Assembly: GCF_015356825.1 (NCBI RefSeq)
Contig: NZ_JAACYW010000048.1
Coordinates: forward strand, 1-54,533
Reading direction: 5' to 3'
Length of the DNA stretch: 54,533 nt
Origin: Catenulispora rubra
Lineage (GTDB): Bacteria; Actinomycetota; Actinomycetes; Streptomycetales; Catenulisporaceae
Below, piece by piece: positions 42,756-51,125 of this stretch. The translations under genes and the position numbers were made by a program. Each line of letters begins with the position of its first letter. Position 1 is the first letter of the stretch. The notes beneath the pieces are model-generated. The model did not search any database and was not told the DNA's origin. It saw only the letters and a list, made by a program, of their open reading frames with translations.

Positions 42756-44414
42756 CTAGATCCGCCACCAGGCGGCCGAGTCTGCGGGCAGTTCAGCATT
42801 GTCGGCGGTCACCGACACCGAGGCGGAAGCCAGCAGCAACGCGCCTGGAACGGGCAGCTCGACCGGCAAAGGTCCCGTGTTCACCGTGCAGACGAACCCG
42901 TCCCCGCGCCGGAACGCGAGCACGCCGTCCGGCGCCGGCAGCCACACCAAAGCCGTCTCGTCGGTCTCCGCGCCGAGGTCCGGCAGCTCCCGCCGCAGCG
43001 CCAACGCCGAGCGGTACAGCTCCAGCATCGAGCCCGGATCCCCCGACTCCGCCTCCACCGACGACGCGCCCCACGACGACGGCGCCGGCAGCCACGAAGC
43101 CTCGGACCCCTCCGGCCCGAAGCCGTAGGTGGGAGCGACGCCCGACCACGGCAGCGGCACCCGGCAGCCGTCCCGGCCCTTCGACGGGTCGCCAGACTGG
43201 ATCCCCTGCGGATCCACCAGGAACTCGACCGGGATGTCCAGGACCTCCGGCAGCCCCAGCTCCTCCCCCTGGTACATGTACGCCGACCCCGGCAGCGCCA
43301 GCATCAGCAGCGCCGCGGCCCGGGCCCGCGCGAGCCCCACCGCGCCGCCGCCGTAGCGCGTCACGTGCCGCTTCATGTCATGGTTCGACAACACCCACGT
43401 CGACGGCGCGCCGACCGAGCCGGCGGTGGCCAGCGAGTGGTCGATCGCCGTCCGCAGCGCCGCCGCCTCGAAGGGCCGGCCCAGGAAGTCGAAGTTGAAA
43501 GCCTGGTGCAGCTCGTCCGGCCGCACGTAGTTCGCCAGCCGCTCCGGCGTCGGCGCCCACGCCTCGGCCACGCCGATGCGCTCGCCGTCGTAGGAGTCCA
43601 GCAGCAGCCGCCAGGCGCGGTAGATCTCGTGGACGCCGTCCTGGTCGAAGAACGGCAGCACCGCGTTGCCGATCATCTCCACGTGGTCGGCGTGCCCGAC
43701 GTCCGGCAGCCCCGGGGCCTTGACCATGCCGTGCGCGACGTCGATCCGGAAGCCGTCGACGCCGAGGTCCAGCCAGAAGCGCAGGACGTCCAGCATCTCC
43801 GTCCGCACCTCCTCCAGCTCCCAGTTCAGGTCCGGCTGCGCGGGCGCGAACAGGTGCAGGTACCACTGCCCGGGCGTCCCGTCCGGGTTCACCGTCCGGG
43901 TCCACGCCGGGCCGCCGAAGACCGACTCCCAGTCGTTCGGCGGCAGCTCGCCGCGCGCGCCGCGGCCCTCGCGGAAGATGTAGCGGGCGCGCGCGGCACT
44001 CCCCTCGGATGCCGCGAGCGCCTCCACGAACCACACGTGCCGATCGGAGGTGTGGTTCGGCACCAGGTCGACGATCACGCGCAGCCCCCGGGCGTGCGCG
44101 TCGACCATCAGGGCCCGGAAGTCGTCGAGCGTGCCGAACACCGGGTCCACGGCCCGGTAGTCGGCGACGTCGTACCCGAAGTCGGCCATCGGCGAGGAGT
44201 AGAACGGCGTGATCCACAGCGCGTCCACGCCGAGGTCGGCCAGGTACGGCAGCCGGGAGCGGATGCCCGGCAGGTCGCCGACCCCGTCCCCGTCGGAGTC
44301 GGCGAACGAGCGGATGTAGACCTGGTAGATCACCGCGTCGCGCCACCAGTCGGTGCGGCGGGCACCGGATTCGCGGGCCAGCTCCGCTTCGACGGTGAGT
44401 GTCTCGGTTGTCAT
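42756..44414 (-). CDS. aglA: Alpha-glucosidase (GH13, likely subfamily 30)
   Basis: A 552-residue cytoplasmic alpha-glucosidase that hydrolyses maltose, sucrose or similar oligosaccharides after import. The GH13 regions are all visible: DLVPNHTS (117-124), nucleophile Asp225 in DGFRIDVAHGM, acid/base Glu284 in GVAEAW, and Asp345 in LSNHDMKRH. The N-terminus WWRDAVIYQVYIRSFADSDG is typical of GH13_30 enzymes of actinomycetes. It has no signal peptide. The gene follows the two permease genes of the operon by 78 bp and precedes the LacI regulator by 26 bp. The precise sugar preference is inferred from the family. Confidence 0.92.
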   Translation of the reverse strand: MTTETLTVEAELARESGARRTDWWRDAVIYQVYIRSFADSDGDGVGDLPGIRSRLPYLADLGVDALWITPFYSSPMADFGYDVADYRAVDPVFGTLDDFRALMVDAHARGLRVIVDLVPNHTSDRHVWFVEALAASEGSAARARYIFREGRGARGELPPNDWESVFGGPAWTRTVNPDGTPGQWYLHLFAPAQPDLNWELEEVRTEMLDVLRFWLDLGVDGFRIDVAHGMVKAPGLPDVGHADHVEMIGNAVLPFFDQDGVHEIYRAWRLLLDSYDGERIGVAEAWAPTPERLANYVRPDELHQAFNFDFLGRPFEAAALRTAIDHSLATAGSVGAPSTWVLSNHDMKRHVTRYGGGAVGLARARAAALLMLALPGSAYMYQGEELGLPEVLDIPVEFLVDPQGIQSGDPSKGRDGCRVPLPWSGVAPTYGFGPEGSEASWLPAPSSWGASSVEAESGDPGSMLELYRSALALRRELPDLGAETDETALVWLPAPDGVLAFRRGDGFVCTVNTGPLPVELPVPGALLLASASVSVTADNAELPADSAAWWRI

Positions 44415-44492
44415 GAACTCAGTTGCCCCAGAGGTAGTTCGAACGGTCGGCCGGGTCGGCGCCGGCCTCGGGCGGCGCGCCCGAGGCCCGGC

Positions 44493-45431
44493 TCAGCCCT
44501 TGGCGCTGCCGGAGGTCAGGCCGGCGACCAGGTTGCGCTGCACGAGCAGGAACATCACGCCGGCCGGGATCGCGATCAGCACCGAGGCCGCGGTCATCAG
44601 GCCCCATTCGCCCTTGTACTGCGAGACGAAGGTGCGAAGGCCCACGGCGAGCGTGTACTTGTCCGAGCTCTGCATGAAGGTGTTGGCGAAGGCGACCTCG
44701 GCCCACGCCGTCAGGAAGGAGTAGAAGGCGGTCACGGCCAGGCCCGGCCGGGCCAGCGGCAGCACCAGGCGCCAGAAGGTGCCGAACGGCGAGAGTCCGT
44801 CGACCCTGCCGGCCTCGTCGATGTCGATCGGGATCGTGTCGAAGTAGCCCTTGAGCATCCACGCGCAGTACGGCACCGCGGTGGTGCAGTAGACGAGGAT
44901 CAGGCCGCCGAACGAGTTCACCAGGTGCAGCTTCGACATGATGTTGTACAGCGGCACGATCAGCACCGCGATCGGGAACATCTGGACCACCAGCAGCAGC
45001 CACATCGTGGCCCGGAAGCCCGGGAAGCGCATGCGCGAGACGGCGTAGCCGCAGGTGGCCGCGATGAAGACGGCCAGCGCCATGGTGCCCACCGAGACGA
45101 TGAGCGAGTTGCGGAACCAGGTGAGGAAGTCGGTGTCGTTCAGCACCTGGCTGTAGTTGCCGAAGTTGAGGTGGCTGAAGTCGCCGGGGTGGGCCCACTG
45201 GCCGTCCTTGGTCTTCAGCGAGGTCAGCGCGACCCAGACGATCGGGAAGATCGCGATGAAGGACGCGGCGATCAGCGTGGCGTGGATCGCGACGGAGGCC
45301 AGCGGGGAGCGCTTGGTGCGCGAGTACTTCTTGCCCGGGGCGGCGACGGCGCGATCGGCTGCCTGGTCGACCGCCTGGCCGGCCGCCCGGCCCGACTCGG
45401 CGGAGTTCACGGACTCGGTGGCCGCGCTCAT
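44493..45431 (-). CDS. ABC sugar permease (MalG-like)
   Basis: A 312-residue inner-membrane permease of the CUT1 family with six spans (first, HATLIAASFIAIFPIVWVAL, at about 49-68). The EAA loop reads EAGRVDGLSPFGTFWRLVLP and the N-terminal 40 residues are Ala-rich and hydrophilic. The ATG at 45431 overlaps the MalF-like stop (ATGA), showing translational coupling. It forms the transmembrane pore with the adjacent permease. No ATPase gene lies in the operon, as usual for CUT1 importers of actinomycetes that share the MsiK ATPase. Confidence 0.9.
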   Translation of the reverse strand: MSAATESVNSAESGRAAGQAVDQAADRAVAAPGKKYSRTKRSPLASVAIHATLIAASFIAIFPIVWVALTSLKTKDGQWAHPGDFSHLNFGNYSQVLNDTDFLTWFRNSLIVSVGTMALAVFIAATCGYAVSRMRFPGFRATMWLLLVVQMFPIAVLIVPLYNIMSKLHLVNSFGGLILVYCTTAVPYCAWMLKGYFDTIPIDIDEAGRVDGLSPFGTFWRLVLPLARPGLAVTAFYSFLTAWAEVAFANTFMQSSDKYTLAVGLRTFVSQYKGEWGLMTAASVLIAIPAGVMFLLVQRNLVAGLTSGSAKG

Positions 45432-46381
45432 GCCTGCACCTCCAGCTTGGCCTGCGACCGCCGGTAGACGGTGGCGAAGACGAGCAGCATCGACAGGATC
45501 ACCACTCCGTAGGAGGCGGCCTCGGCGTACTGCCGGATGTTCGCGAACGCGACCTGGTAGGCGTGCGTGACCAGGATGTCGGTGGATCCGGCCGGGCCGC
45601 CCTCGGTGACCAGGAAGATGACGTCGAACTTGTTGAACGTCCAGATGACGCCGAGCAGCGTGACGGTCATCATCACCGGCCGCAGCCCCGGCAGCGTCAC
45701 CATGCGGAAGCGCTGCCAGGCGGTCGCGCCGTCCATCTCGGCGGCCTCGTAGAGCTCCTTGGGGATGGTCTGGAGACCGCCGAGGAAGGAAACCATCATG
45801 AACGGCACGCCCATCCAGACGTTGACCGCGATCACCGCGATCTTCGCCGAGGTGGGCTGCGCCAGCCACTGCACGCCGTGCATCCCGAAGTACTTCAGCA
45901 CCGCGTTGAACACGCCGTTGTCGTTGTAGAGCAGGCGCCACGCGAAGGCCGCCACGAAACCGGGGACGGCCCACGGCAGGATCAGCATCAGCCGGTAGCC
46001 GCCGCGGAACCTGATCTTGCGGTTCAGCAGAACGGCCAAGCCGAGGCCGATGGTGATGTGGAAGAAGACGTTGAGGAACGTCCAGATCAGGGTCCACGTC
46101 AGGGTGCTGTAGAAGTGTCCGTCGTTGCCGGACAGGATGTCCCAGTAGTTGTGCAGCCCGACGGAGTGGTAGCTCGGCGGGATGTGGTTCACGCCGATGT
46201 CGTGGCCGATGGTGGACTCGTCGGCGTTGGTGGTCGACAGGTACGCGCCCCAGATGAAGGGGTAGCCGACCAGGACCAGCATCACCAGCACGACCGGGGC
46301 GGCCATGGCCCAGCCGTACCAGTACTTCTCGAACGAGCGGCTCAGGCCTTTCCACAGGCCCGGCGCTGTCGGAGTTCTCAT
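45428..46381 (-). CDS. ABC sugar permease (MalF-like)
   Basis: A 317-residue permease with six spans, the first being YGWAMAAPVVLVMLVLVGYPF. The coupling helix EAA motif is EAAEMDGATAWQRFRMVTLP. Other family elements include LILPWAVPGFVAAFAWRLL and the late VTEGGPAGSTDIL segment. The start at ATG 46381 has an AGGTAGGG ribosome site. The gene lies between the binding protein and the MalG-like gene. Together with them it should import maltose or another alpha-glucoside. Confidence 0.9.
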   Translation of the reverse strand: MRTPTAPGLWKGLSRSFEKYWYGWAMAAPVVLVMLVLVGYPFIWGAYLSTTNADESTIGHDIGVNHIPPSYHSVGLHNYWDILSGNDGHFYSTLTWTLIWTFLNVFFHITIGLGLAVLLNRKIRFRGGYRLMLILPWAVPGFVAAFAWRLLYNDNGVFNAVLKYFGMHGVQWLAQPTSAKIAVIAVNVWMGVPFMMVSFLGGLQTIPKELYEAAEMDGATAWQRFRMVTLPGLRPVMMTVTLLGVIWTFNKFDVIFLVTEGGPAGSTDILVTHAYQVAFANIRQYAEAASYGVVILSMLLVFATVYRRSQAKLEVQA

Positions 46382-46528
46382 GTCGTCCCTACCTGATCCC
46401 TGCCTGGTTCGGCGATCCTGCGACGCCGTCGTGCCGTCAAGGTGGTGAGCCACCGTCGCCGGTGGTGAGCCGCGCGGGAGGCGGGACCCTCACTTCCCGC
46501 TGCCCGCGCGACCGGTCTGGCGCGGGTT

Positions 46529-47842
46529 TCAGCTCTTGCTGAAACCCGGCAGGATCTGCGCGAACTGGGTCGCGGCGTCGTTCAGCGCGGCCTGCGGGGA
46601 CTTCTGGCCGCCGAGGATCGCCTGGTAGTCGGTGTCCAGCGGGGTGAACAGGTCCGAGGCGCCGGCGACCGGCGGGCGGCCGACCGCGTTCTTCAGCGGG
46701 CCCTCGAAGGCCGACAGGATCTTGTTGTTCGCGACCTGCGGGTCGGAGTAGGCCGAGGTGCGGGTCGGCAGCACGTTGTTCTTGGCGGCGATGGTGGCCT
46801 GGTTCTGCGCGTCGTTCAGGAACGCGATGAACAGGTAGGAGGCGTCGAGGTTCTTCGAGCCCGCGTAGACCACCAGGTTGTGGCCGCCGACCGGGGCGCC
46901 GGCCTTCACCGAGCCGGCCGGGACGGTGGCGATGCCGAGGTTGTCGGCGCTGCTGAAGGCCGAGCCCTTCAGGTCGTCGGCGGTGGACCACGGGCCGTTG
47001 ACGACCATGGCGACCTTGCCGTCCTTGAAGGCGGTCTGCATGTTGTTGTAGCCGTCCTTGGTCACGTCGGTGACCGCGGCGCCGGACTTGACCAGGTCCT
47101 GCGCGATGCCCACGGCCTTGAGCGCGGTGGCGTCGTTGACCGTGATCTTCTTGGCCGAGGCGTCGATGATGTCGCCGCCCTCGCCGTAGATGAAGGGCAG
47201 CAGGTAGTAGGACGCGGCGTCCAGGAACGTGCCGTCGACGCCGGCCTTGGCCTTGATCTGCAGGCTGTCGGTCTTGAGCTCGTCCCAGGTCTTCGGCGGG
47301 GTGGTGATGCCGGCCTTGGCAAGCAGGTTCTTGTTGTAGAGCAGCGAGAGCGTGTCAGTAACCTGAGGAACGCCGTAGATCTTGCCGTTGTAGTGGTCCG
47401 AGGCGTACGGGCCCGGCATGTAGTCGGAGTCGTTCGCCAGGGCCGGGGTGCCGTCCAGCGGCTGCAGGTAGCCGAGCTGCGCGAAGGCCGGCGTCCACCC
47501 GACGTCGGCGCGCAGCACGTCGGGCGCACCGCTGCCGGACTGCGCGGCGGTCTTGAACTTGTCCTCGGCGTCGGAGAACGGCACGTTGACGTAGTTGACC
47601 TTGATGTTCGGGTACTTCGCCTCGAACGCCTTGATGATCGGCTGGTAGTTCGGCGCCTCATTGGTCGCATCCGAGGTGTCCCACCAGGTGACCGTGCCCT
47701 TGACCGACGCCGGGTCCTTGGCGGCGGCGGAACCGCTCGCGGAGCCGCCGGACTTGCTGCTGCTGCAAGCCGTTGCAGCAAGTGCCAGGACTGCTATCGC
47801 CGCGATACCGGCGCCGCGCTTGGCGGCCGTGCTGCGTCGCAT
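46529..47842 (-). CDS. ABC transporter maltose/alpha-glucoside-binding lipoprotein (MalE-like)
   Basis: A 437-residue secreted lipoprotein with a signal (RRSTAAKRGAGIAAIAVLAL) and lipobox AATAC (Cys at about 26). The mature protein has the CUT1 pattern: GTVTWWDTSDATNEAPN, GSGAPDVLRADVGWTPAFAQ and FKDGKVAMVVNGPWST. The ATG at 47842 follows AAGGAG. It is the first gene of the operon with permeases, alpha-glucosidase, LacI regulator and PfkB kinase, so an alpha-glucoside such as maltose is the likely ligand. A LacI-type palindrome (47773-47781) lies inside its signal-peptide codons. Confidence 0.92.
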   Translation of the reverse strand: MRRSTAAKRGAGIAAIAVLALAATACSSSKSGGSASGSAAAKDPASVKGTVTWWDTSDATNEAPNYQPIIKAFEAKYPNIKVNYVNVPFSDAEDKFKTAAQSGSGAPDVLRADVGWTPAFAQLGYLQPLDGTPALANDSDYMPGPYASDHYNGKIYGVPQVTDTLSLLYNKNLLAKAGITTPPKTWDELKTDSLQIKAKAGVDGTFLDAASYYLLPFIYGEGGDIIDASAKKITVNDATALKAVGIAQDLVKSGAAVTDVTKDGYNNMQTAFKDGKVAMVVNGPWSTADDLKGSAFSSADNLGIATVPAGSVKAGAPVGGHNLVVYAGSKNLDASYLFIAFLNDAQNQATIAAKNNVLPTRTSAYSDPQVANNKILSAFEGPLKNAVGRPPVAGASDLFTPLDTDYQAILGGQKSPQAALNDAATQFAQILPGFSKS

Positions 47843-48168
47843 CGAAGACTCCTTGGGGGATGGCTTTGAGGGGATCTGCGCCACTGTCTGGGCGGCGCGG
47901 GTGCTGACGCTAGCAAGGGGTGAGGCGGCGATGAAAGACTTTGCTGCAAGATTTCTGCAACTTGCGGATAACGATGCGGCAACGTGGGCTTTACGCGGGG
48001 GGCGCGGTGAGTGGTTGCAGCAAGCTTCGCCAGAAAGTGGCTACTCGGGCCCGCGCGCGGTCGTGCTCACCGATGCCGCCGGCCGCGCCGCACCATCGAA
48101 CTGCGCCACCCCGCGAAGGCATCAGACCGTTCGCGAAGCCATAAAGATCGCCGGTGAACCGGCGGACC
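47843..48168. promoter_or_regulatory. Promoter region of the alpha-glucoside operon with repeated TTGCWGCAA palindromes
   Basis: A 326-bp gap without a supportable gene. It carries TTGCTGCAA at 47941-47949 and TTGCAGCAA at 48015-48023, both perfect 4+1+4 palindromes. A third TTGCAGCAA (47773-47781) lies inside the binding-protein gene. A TTGCAG/TTGCAG direct repeat with 11-bp period is also formed on the minus strand at 47961-47945. CTTGCAG-type repeats are known operators of Streptomyces maltose regulators, so LacI binding is probable. Confidence 0.65.
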
Positions 48169-48960
48169 TCACTCGTCCCGCTCGGCCAGCACCAGTTCGC
48201 CGACCTCTTCGACCAATACCTCGCGGGCCTCGCGCGGCAGCCCGTCGTCGGTCACCAGCACCGCCGCATCCCCCAGCCCGGCGAACGCCGACAGCCCGAC
48301 CACGCCCCACTTCGTGTGGTCCGCGACCACGACCAGGTTGCGGGCTGCGGAGACCAGGGCGCGGTTGGTCTCGGACTCCATCAGGTTCGGGCTGGTGTAG
48401 CCGGCGGCGGCGTCCATGCCGTAGACGCCGAGGAAGACCTGGTCCAGGTGCAGGGTGCGGATGGCTTGGACCGCTATCGGGCCGACCAGGGCCTCCGACG
48501 GGGTGCGCATGCCGCCGGTGAGGATCACCGTCTGGTTGTTGCCGGGGTTGGCGCTTTCGTGGGCGTGCAGGACGTCCGCGACGCGCAGGGAGTTCGTGAC
48601 CACCGTCAGGTCCGGGACCCCTACCAGGTGCCTGGCCAGGGTGTACGTCGTGCTGCCGCCGCTGATGCCGATGGCGGTGCCGGGGCGGACGAGCTCCGCC
48701 GCTGTGCGGGCGATCGCGTCCTTGGCCGGCTGCTCCATCTCGGCCTTGACCGTGAACGCCGGTTCGTCGGTGGATCCGGCGCGGCGCACCGTGGCGCCGC
48801 CGTGGACCTTCGTCAGGAGGCCGCGCGAGTCCAGGACGTCCAGGTCCCGGCGCACGGTCATGTCCGACACCCCGAGCAGGCGCGTCAGATCGTTGACCCG
48901 CACGCCCCCGGTCCGCTGGACCTCCTCGAGGATCCGCGCCTGCCGCTGCGCTGCCAGCAT
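48169..48960 (-). CDS. DeoR/GlpR family transcriptional regulator
   Basis: A 263-residue DeoR-type repressor. The N-terminal HTH reads LAAQRQARILEEVQRTGGVR followed by VNDLTRLLGVSDMTVRRDLD, and the junction LTKVHGGATV is characteristic. The sensor domain has the sugar-phosphate-isomerase-like AIGISGGSTTYTLARHL and VFLGVYGMDAAAGYTSPNL. Such proteins answer to phosphorylated sugars. It is encoded upstream of the alpha-glucoside operon on the same strand, so it may contribute to its control or serve genes elsewhere. Confidence 0.9.
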   Translation of the reverse strand: MLAAQRQARILEEVQRTGGVRVNDLTRLLGVSDMTVRRDLDVLDSRGLLTKVHGGATVRRAGSTDEPAFTVKAEMEQPAKDAIARTAAELVRPGTAIGISGGSTTYTLARHLVGVPDLTVVTNSLRVADVLHAHESANPGNNQTVILTGGMRTPSEALVGPIAVQAIRTLHLDQVFLGVYGMDAAAGYTSPNLMESETNRALVSAARNLVVVADHTKWGVVGLSAFAGLGDAAVLVTDDGLPREAREVLVEEVGELVLAERDE

Positions 48961-49035
48961 CGGATGTCCCTGTCCCCTTCGTGCCGCCCGATCCGCCCGA
49001 TCGGCCTGGTACCGACTGAACGCACGGTAACACGC

Positions 49036-50112
49036 TCACCAACTCTTACAGGCCTGGTAGAGCGCCAGACCGGGGATCCGGGCGGAACGTACCCGGCGTG
49101 CCGGGTCGAATCCGGCACCGCGGAGCCAGCTTTGGAGCTCCGCCGGGGTGTACACCGTCGATCCGGATGTCAGTCGGACGAACAGCGCCAGGTGTGTGGC
49201 GGCCGCGTTGGCGCGGCCCCGGCCCCGGCCCCAGACCCGGCCGGGGCGCGGCGGGTCGGCGAAGGCGTCGAGGACGGCCAGCGTGCCGCCGGGCTTCAGG
49301 GCCTTGGCGGCCCGGGCGAGCAGCGCCGGGATCTCGCTCTCGGTGAGGTGGTGCAGCAGGTTGAAGCACAGCACGGCGTCCTGGCCCTCGGGGAACTCCG
49401 CGTAGCGGGCGTCGCCCTCGGCGAAGGTCACCCGGTGCGCCAGGCCGGCGGCCTCGATCACCTCGCGCCCGACCCGCACGCTGCCCGGCAGGTCCAGCAC
49501 GGTCGCGGTGAGGGCGGGGTGCCGCCGGCACAGCGTGGCCGAGTACCAGCCGTGGCCGCCGCCGACGTCCAGGACGCTGCCCGCGTTCTCCGGCAGCACC
49601 AGCCGGCGCGCCACCTCGGGCGCCGACAGGCGCGCCAGGTCCAGTTGGCCCAGGATGTAACGGCGCCAGTAAGGGTCCTCCGGGCCCCGTTCGTGGTGCT
49701 CGACGGAAGCGCCGGTCTCGATCAACCGGTCCAGGTCCCGCCACCAGTCGAAGTAGTCGCCGCAGGAGTTCACGAAGCGCGCCACGCCGACCTCGGACTC
49801 CGGGTCCAGCCAGCGCCGGTCGCGGCGCGCCAGGCGCACCGTGCCGTCCCGGGACCGGCGCGCGTGGCCGGAGGCGATCAGGCAGTCCACGAGCAGCCGA
49901 GTCGGCGTCTGCGCCAGGCACAGGTCCCGCGCGATCTCCTCGGTCCGGGCCGGCGCGCTCGCCAGGCGCGCGACGACCCCGGTCCGCACCGCCGCCACCA
50001 GTACGCCAGATGCCGCAATACCTCCCCATGCCTCGGCGGCCGGAGTCGGGACTAGGTTGGCGCGCAGGGCCACGCGCTCCAGAGTGTTGCCGCCACGCAG
50101 CGCCAGTCGCAT
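49036..50112 (-). CDS. O-methyltransferase (family 2 type) with N-terminal winged helix
   Basis: A 358-residue SAM-dependent methyltransferase. The N-terminal third (about 25-110) is a dimerisation winged helix as in plant-type and secondary-metabolite O-methyltransferases (ARTEEIARDLCLAQTPTRLL). The SAM loop is SVLDVGGGHGWYSATLC (about 178-194), followed by AEGDARYAEFP and CFNLLHHLTESE. It starts 32 bp from the divergent UbiA gene, so both must share a very compact promoter. In the inferred alkyl-hydroquinone pathway it could methylate a phenolic oxygen. The substrate is unproven. Confidence 0.82.
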   Translation of the reverse strand: MRLALRGGNTLERVALRANLVPTPAAEAWGGIAASGVLVAAVRTGVVARLASAPARTEEIARDLCLAQTPTRLLVDCLIASGHARRSRDGTVRLARRDRRWLDPESEVGVARFVNSCGDYFDWWRDLDRLIETGASVEHHERGPEDPYWRRYILGQLDLARLSAPEVARRLVLPENAGSVLDVGGGHGWYSATLCRRHPALTATVLDLPGSVRVGREVIEAAGLAHRVTFAEGDARYAEFPEGQDAVLCFNLLHHLTESEIPALLARAAKALKPGGTLAVLDAFADPPRPGRVWGRGRGRANAAATHLALFVRLTSGSTVYTPAELQSWLRGAGFDPARRVRSARIPGLALYQACKSW

Positions 50113-50144
50113 GGTCCTTGCTTACCCCCGTCGAGGAGAACTTG

Positions 50145-50957
50145 ATGCCGATCCTCAAAGCCCTGTTCCGTACCTGCCATCCGCTGCCCTCGTTGGCCGT
50201 CACGGCGATGTTCGCAGCGTTGATCGCGCAGGCCGCCCCGCACGGTCTGGGGCCGGCCGCGGCGATCCCGGCGGTGCTGCTCGGCGAGATGTCCATCGGA
50301 TGGTCGAACGACTACTTCGACGCCGCGCGCGACGCGATGGCCGGCCGGACCGACAAACCGATCGTCTCCGGGGTCGTCTCGCAGCGCACGGTGCTGATCG
50401 CGGCGATCGTCGCGGTCGCGGCCTCGGTTCTGCTGGCGTTCTCGATCAACTCGGCCTGCGGGACCGTGGACGTCGTCCAGATGGCGGCGGGCTGGTTCTA
50501 CAACGCGGGGCTGAAGATCACACCGGTCTCAGGGCTCGCCTACGCGGTCGGGTTCGGGCTGATCCCGGAGTTCGCGACGAGCACCGCGCCCGGCGTGCCG
50601 TCGGCCCGGGCCGGGGTGCTGGCCGCGGCGGTGCTGCTGGGCGTCGGCGGCCACCTGGCGAACGCGCTGCCGGACCTGGAGGGCGACCGTGTAGCCGGGG
50701 TAAGGGGGCTACCGAACGTATTGGCGGACCGCTTCGGCGCCGGATTCGTGCGGATCATCACGGTCCTGCTCTTACTCGGCGCCTCGGGGTTCCTGGCGAT
50801 CGCCGGATCCCCGTGGCTGTGGCTGGGCTTCGCGGTCGCGGCGCTGCTGGCCTGGCTGGGGATCAGCGGCGAGGGCCGCGCGCCGTTCTTCGCCGCGCTC
50901 GCGATCGCCGGGATCGACGTGGCGATGTTCGTCCTCGGCGGGGTGCCGCTGTCCTGA
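50145..50957 (+). CDS. UbiA-family prenyltransferase
   Basis: A 270-residue integral membrane prenyltransferase that attaches an isoprenoid chain to an aromatic acceptor. The two Asp-rich magnesium/diphosphate motifs are NDYFDAARD (55-63) and DLEGD (about 176-180). About eight hydrophobic segments are visible. The ATG at 50145 has a GAGGAG site six bases upstream. The motifs match UbiA enzymes rather than the soluble ABBA type. With the adjacent type III PKS it should prenylate a resorcinol or quinone product, as AgqD-like enzymes do with a dihydrogeranyl or geranyl group. Confidence 0.88.
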   Translation: MPILKALFRTCHPLPSLAVTAMFAALIAQAAPHGLGPAAAIPAVLLGEMSIGWSNDYFDAARDAMAGRTDKPIVSGVVSQRTVLIAAIVAVAASVLLAFSINSACGTVDVVQMAAGWFYNAGLKITPVSGLAYAVGFGLIPEFATSTAPGVPSARAGVLAAAVLLGVGGHLANALPDLEGDRVAGVRGLPNVLADRFGAGFVRIITVLLLLGASGFLAIAGSPWLWLGFAVAALLAWLGISGEGRAPFFAALAIAGIDVAMFVLGGVPLS

Positions 50958-51020
50958 AATCTGTCCTGAAATCTGTCCTGAAACCGCCGCCACACCTGAC
51001 ACACCTCACACACCTGACAC
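50951..51020. repeat. Tandem repeats between the UbiA and PKS genes
   Basis: Two arrays follow one another. GTCCTGAAATCT repeats at 50951-50962 and 50963-50974, with a partial third copy GTCCTGAAAC at 50975-50984; the first copy contains the UbiA stop codon. CACACCTGA / CACACCTCA / CACACCTGA repeats with 9-bp period occupy 50991-51017. The intergenic region is 168 bp, so the repeats fill nearly half of it. Confidence 0.85.
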
Positions 51021-51125
51021 GCCGCATTCATCAAGACGTGCGCATTATTCGGCCCGGCCGCGGGTACCGGGTAACCTGACGCGCCCGCGTCAGCAGTTCC
51101 GTGCGACCGGCGAGGGAGCGTAAGG

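Noticed and set aside
40686..49035. Genomic island or prophage remnants
   Set aside because: No integrase, transposase, tRNA or flanking direct repeats, and base composition looks even across the window.
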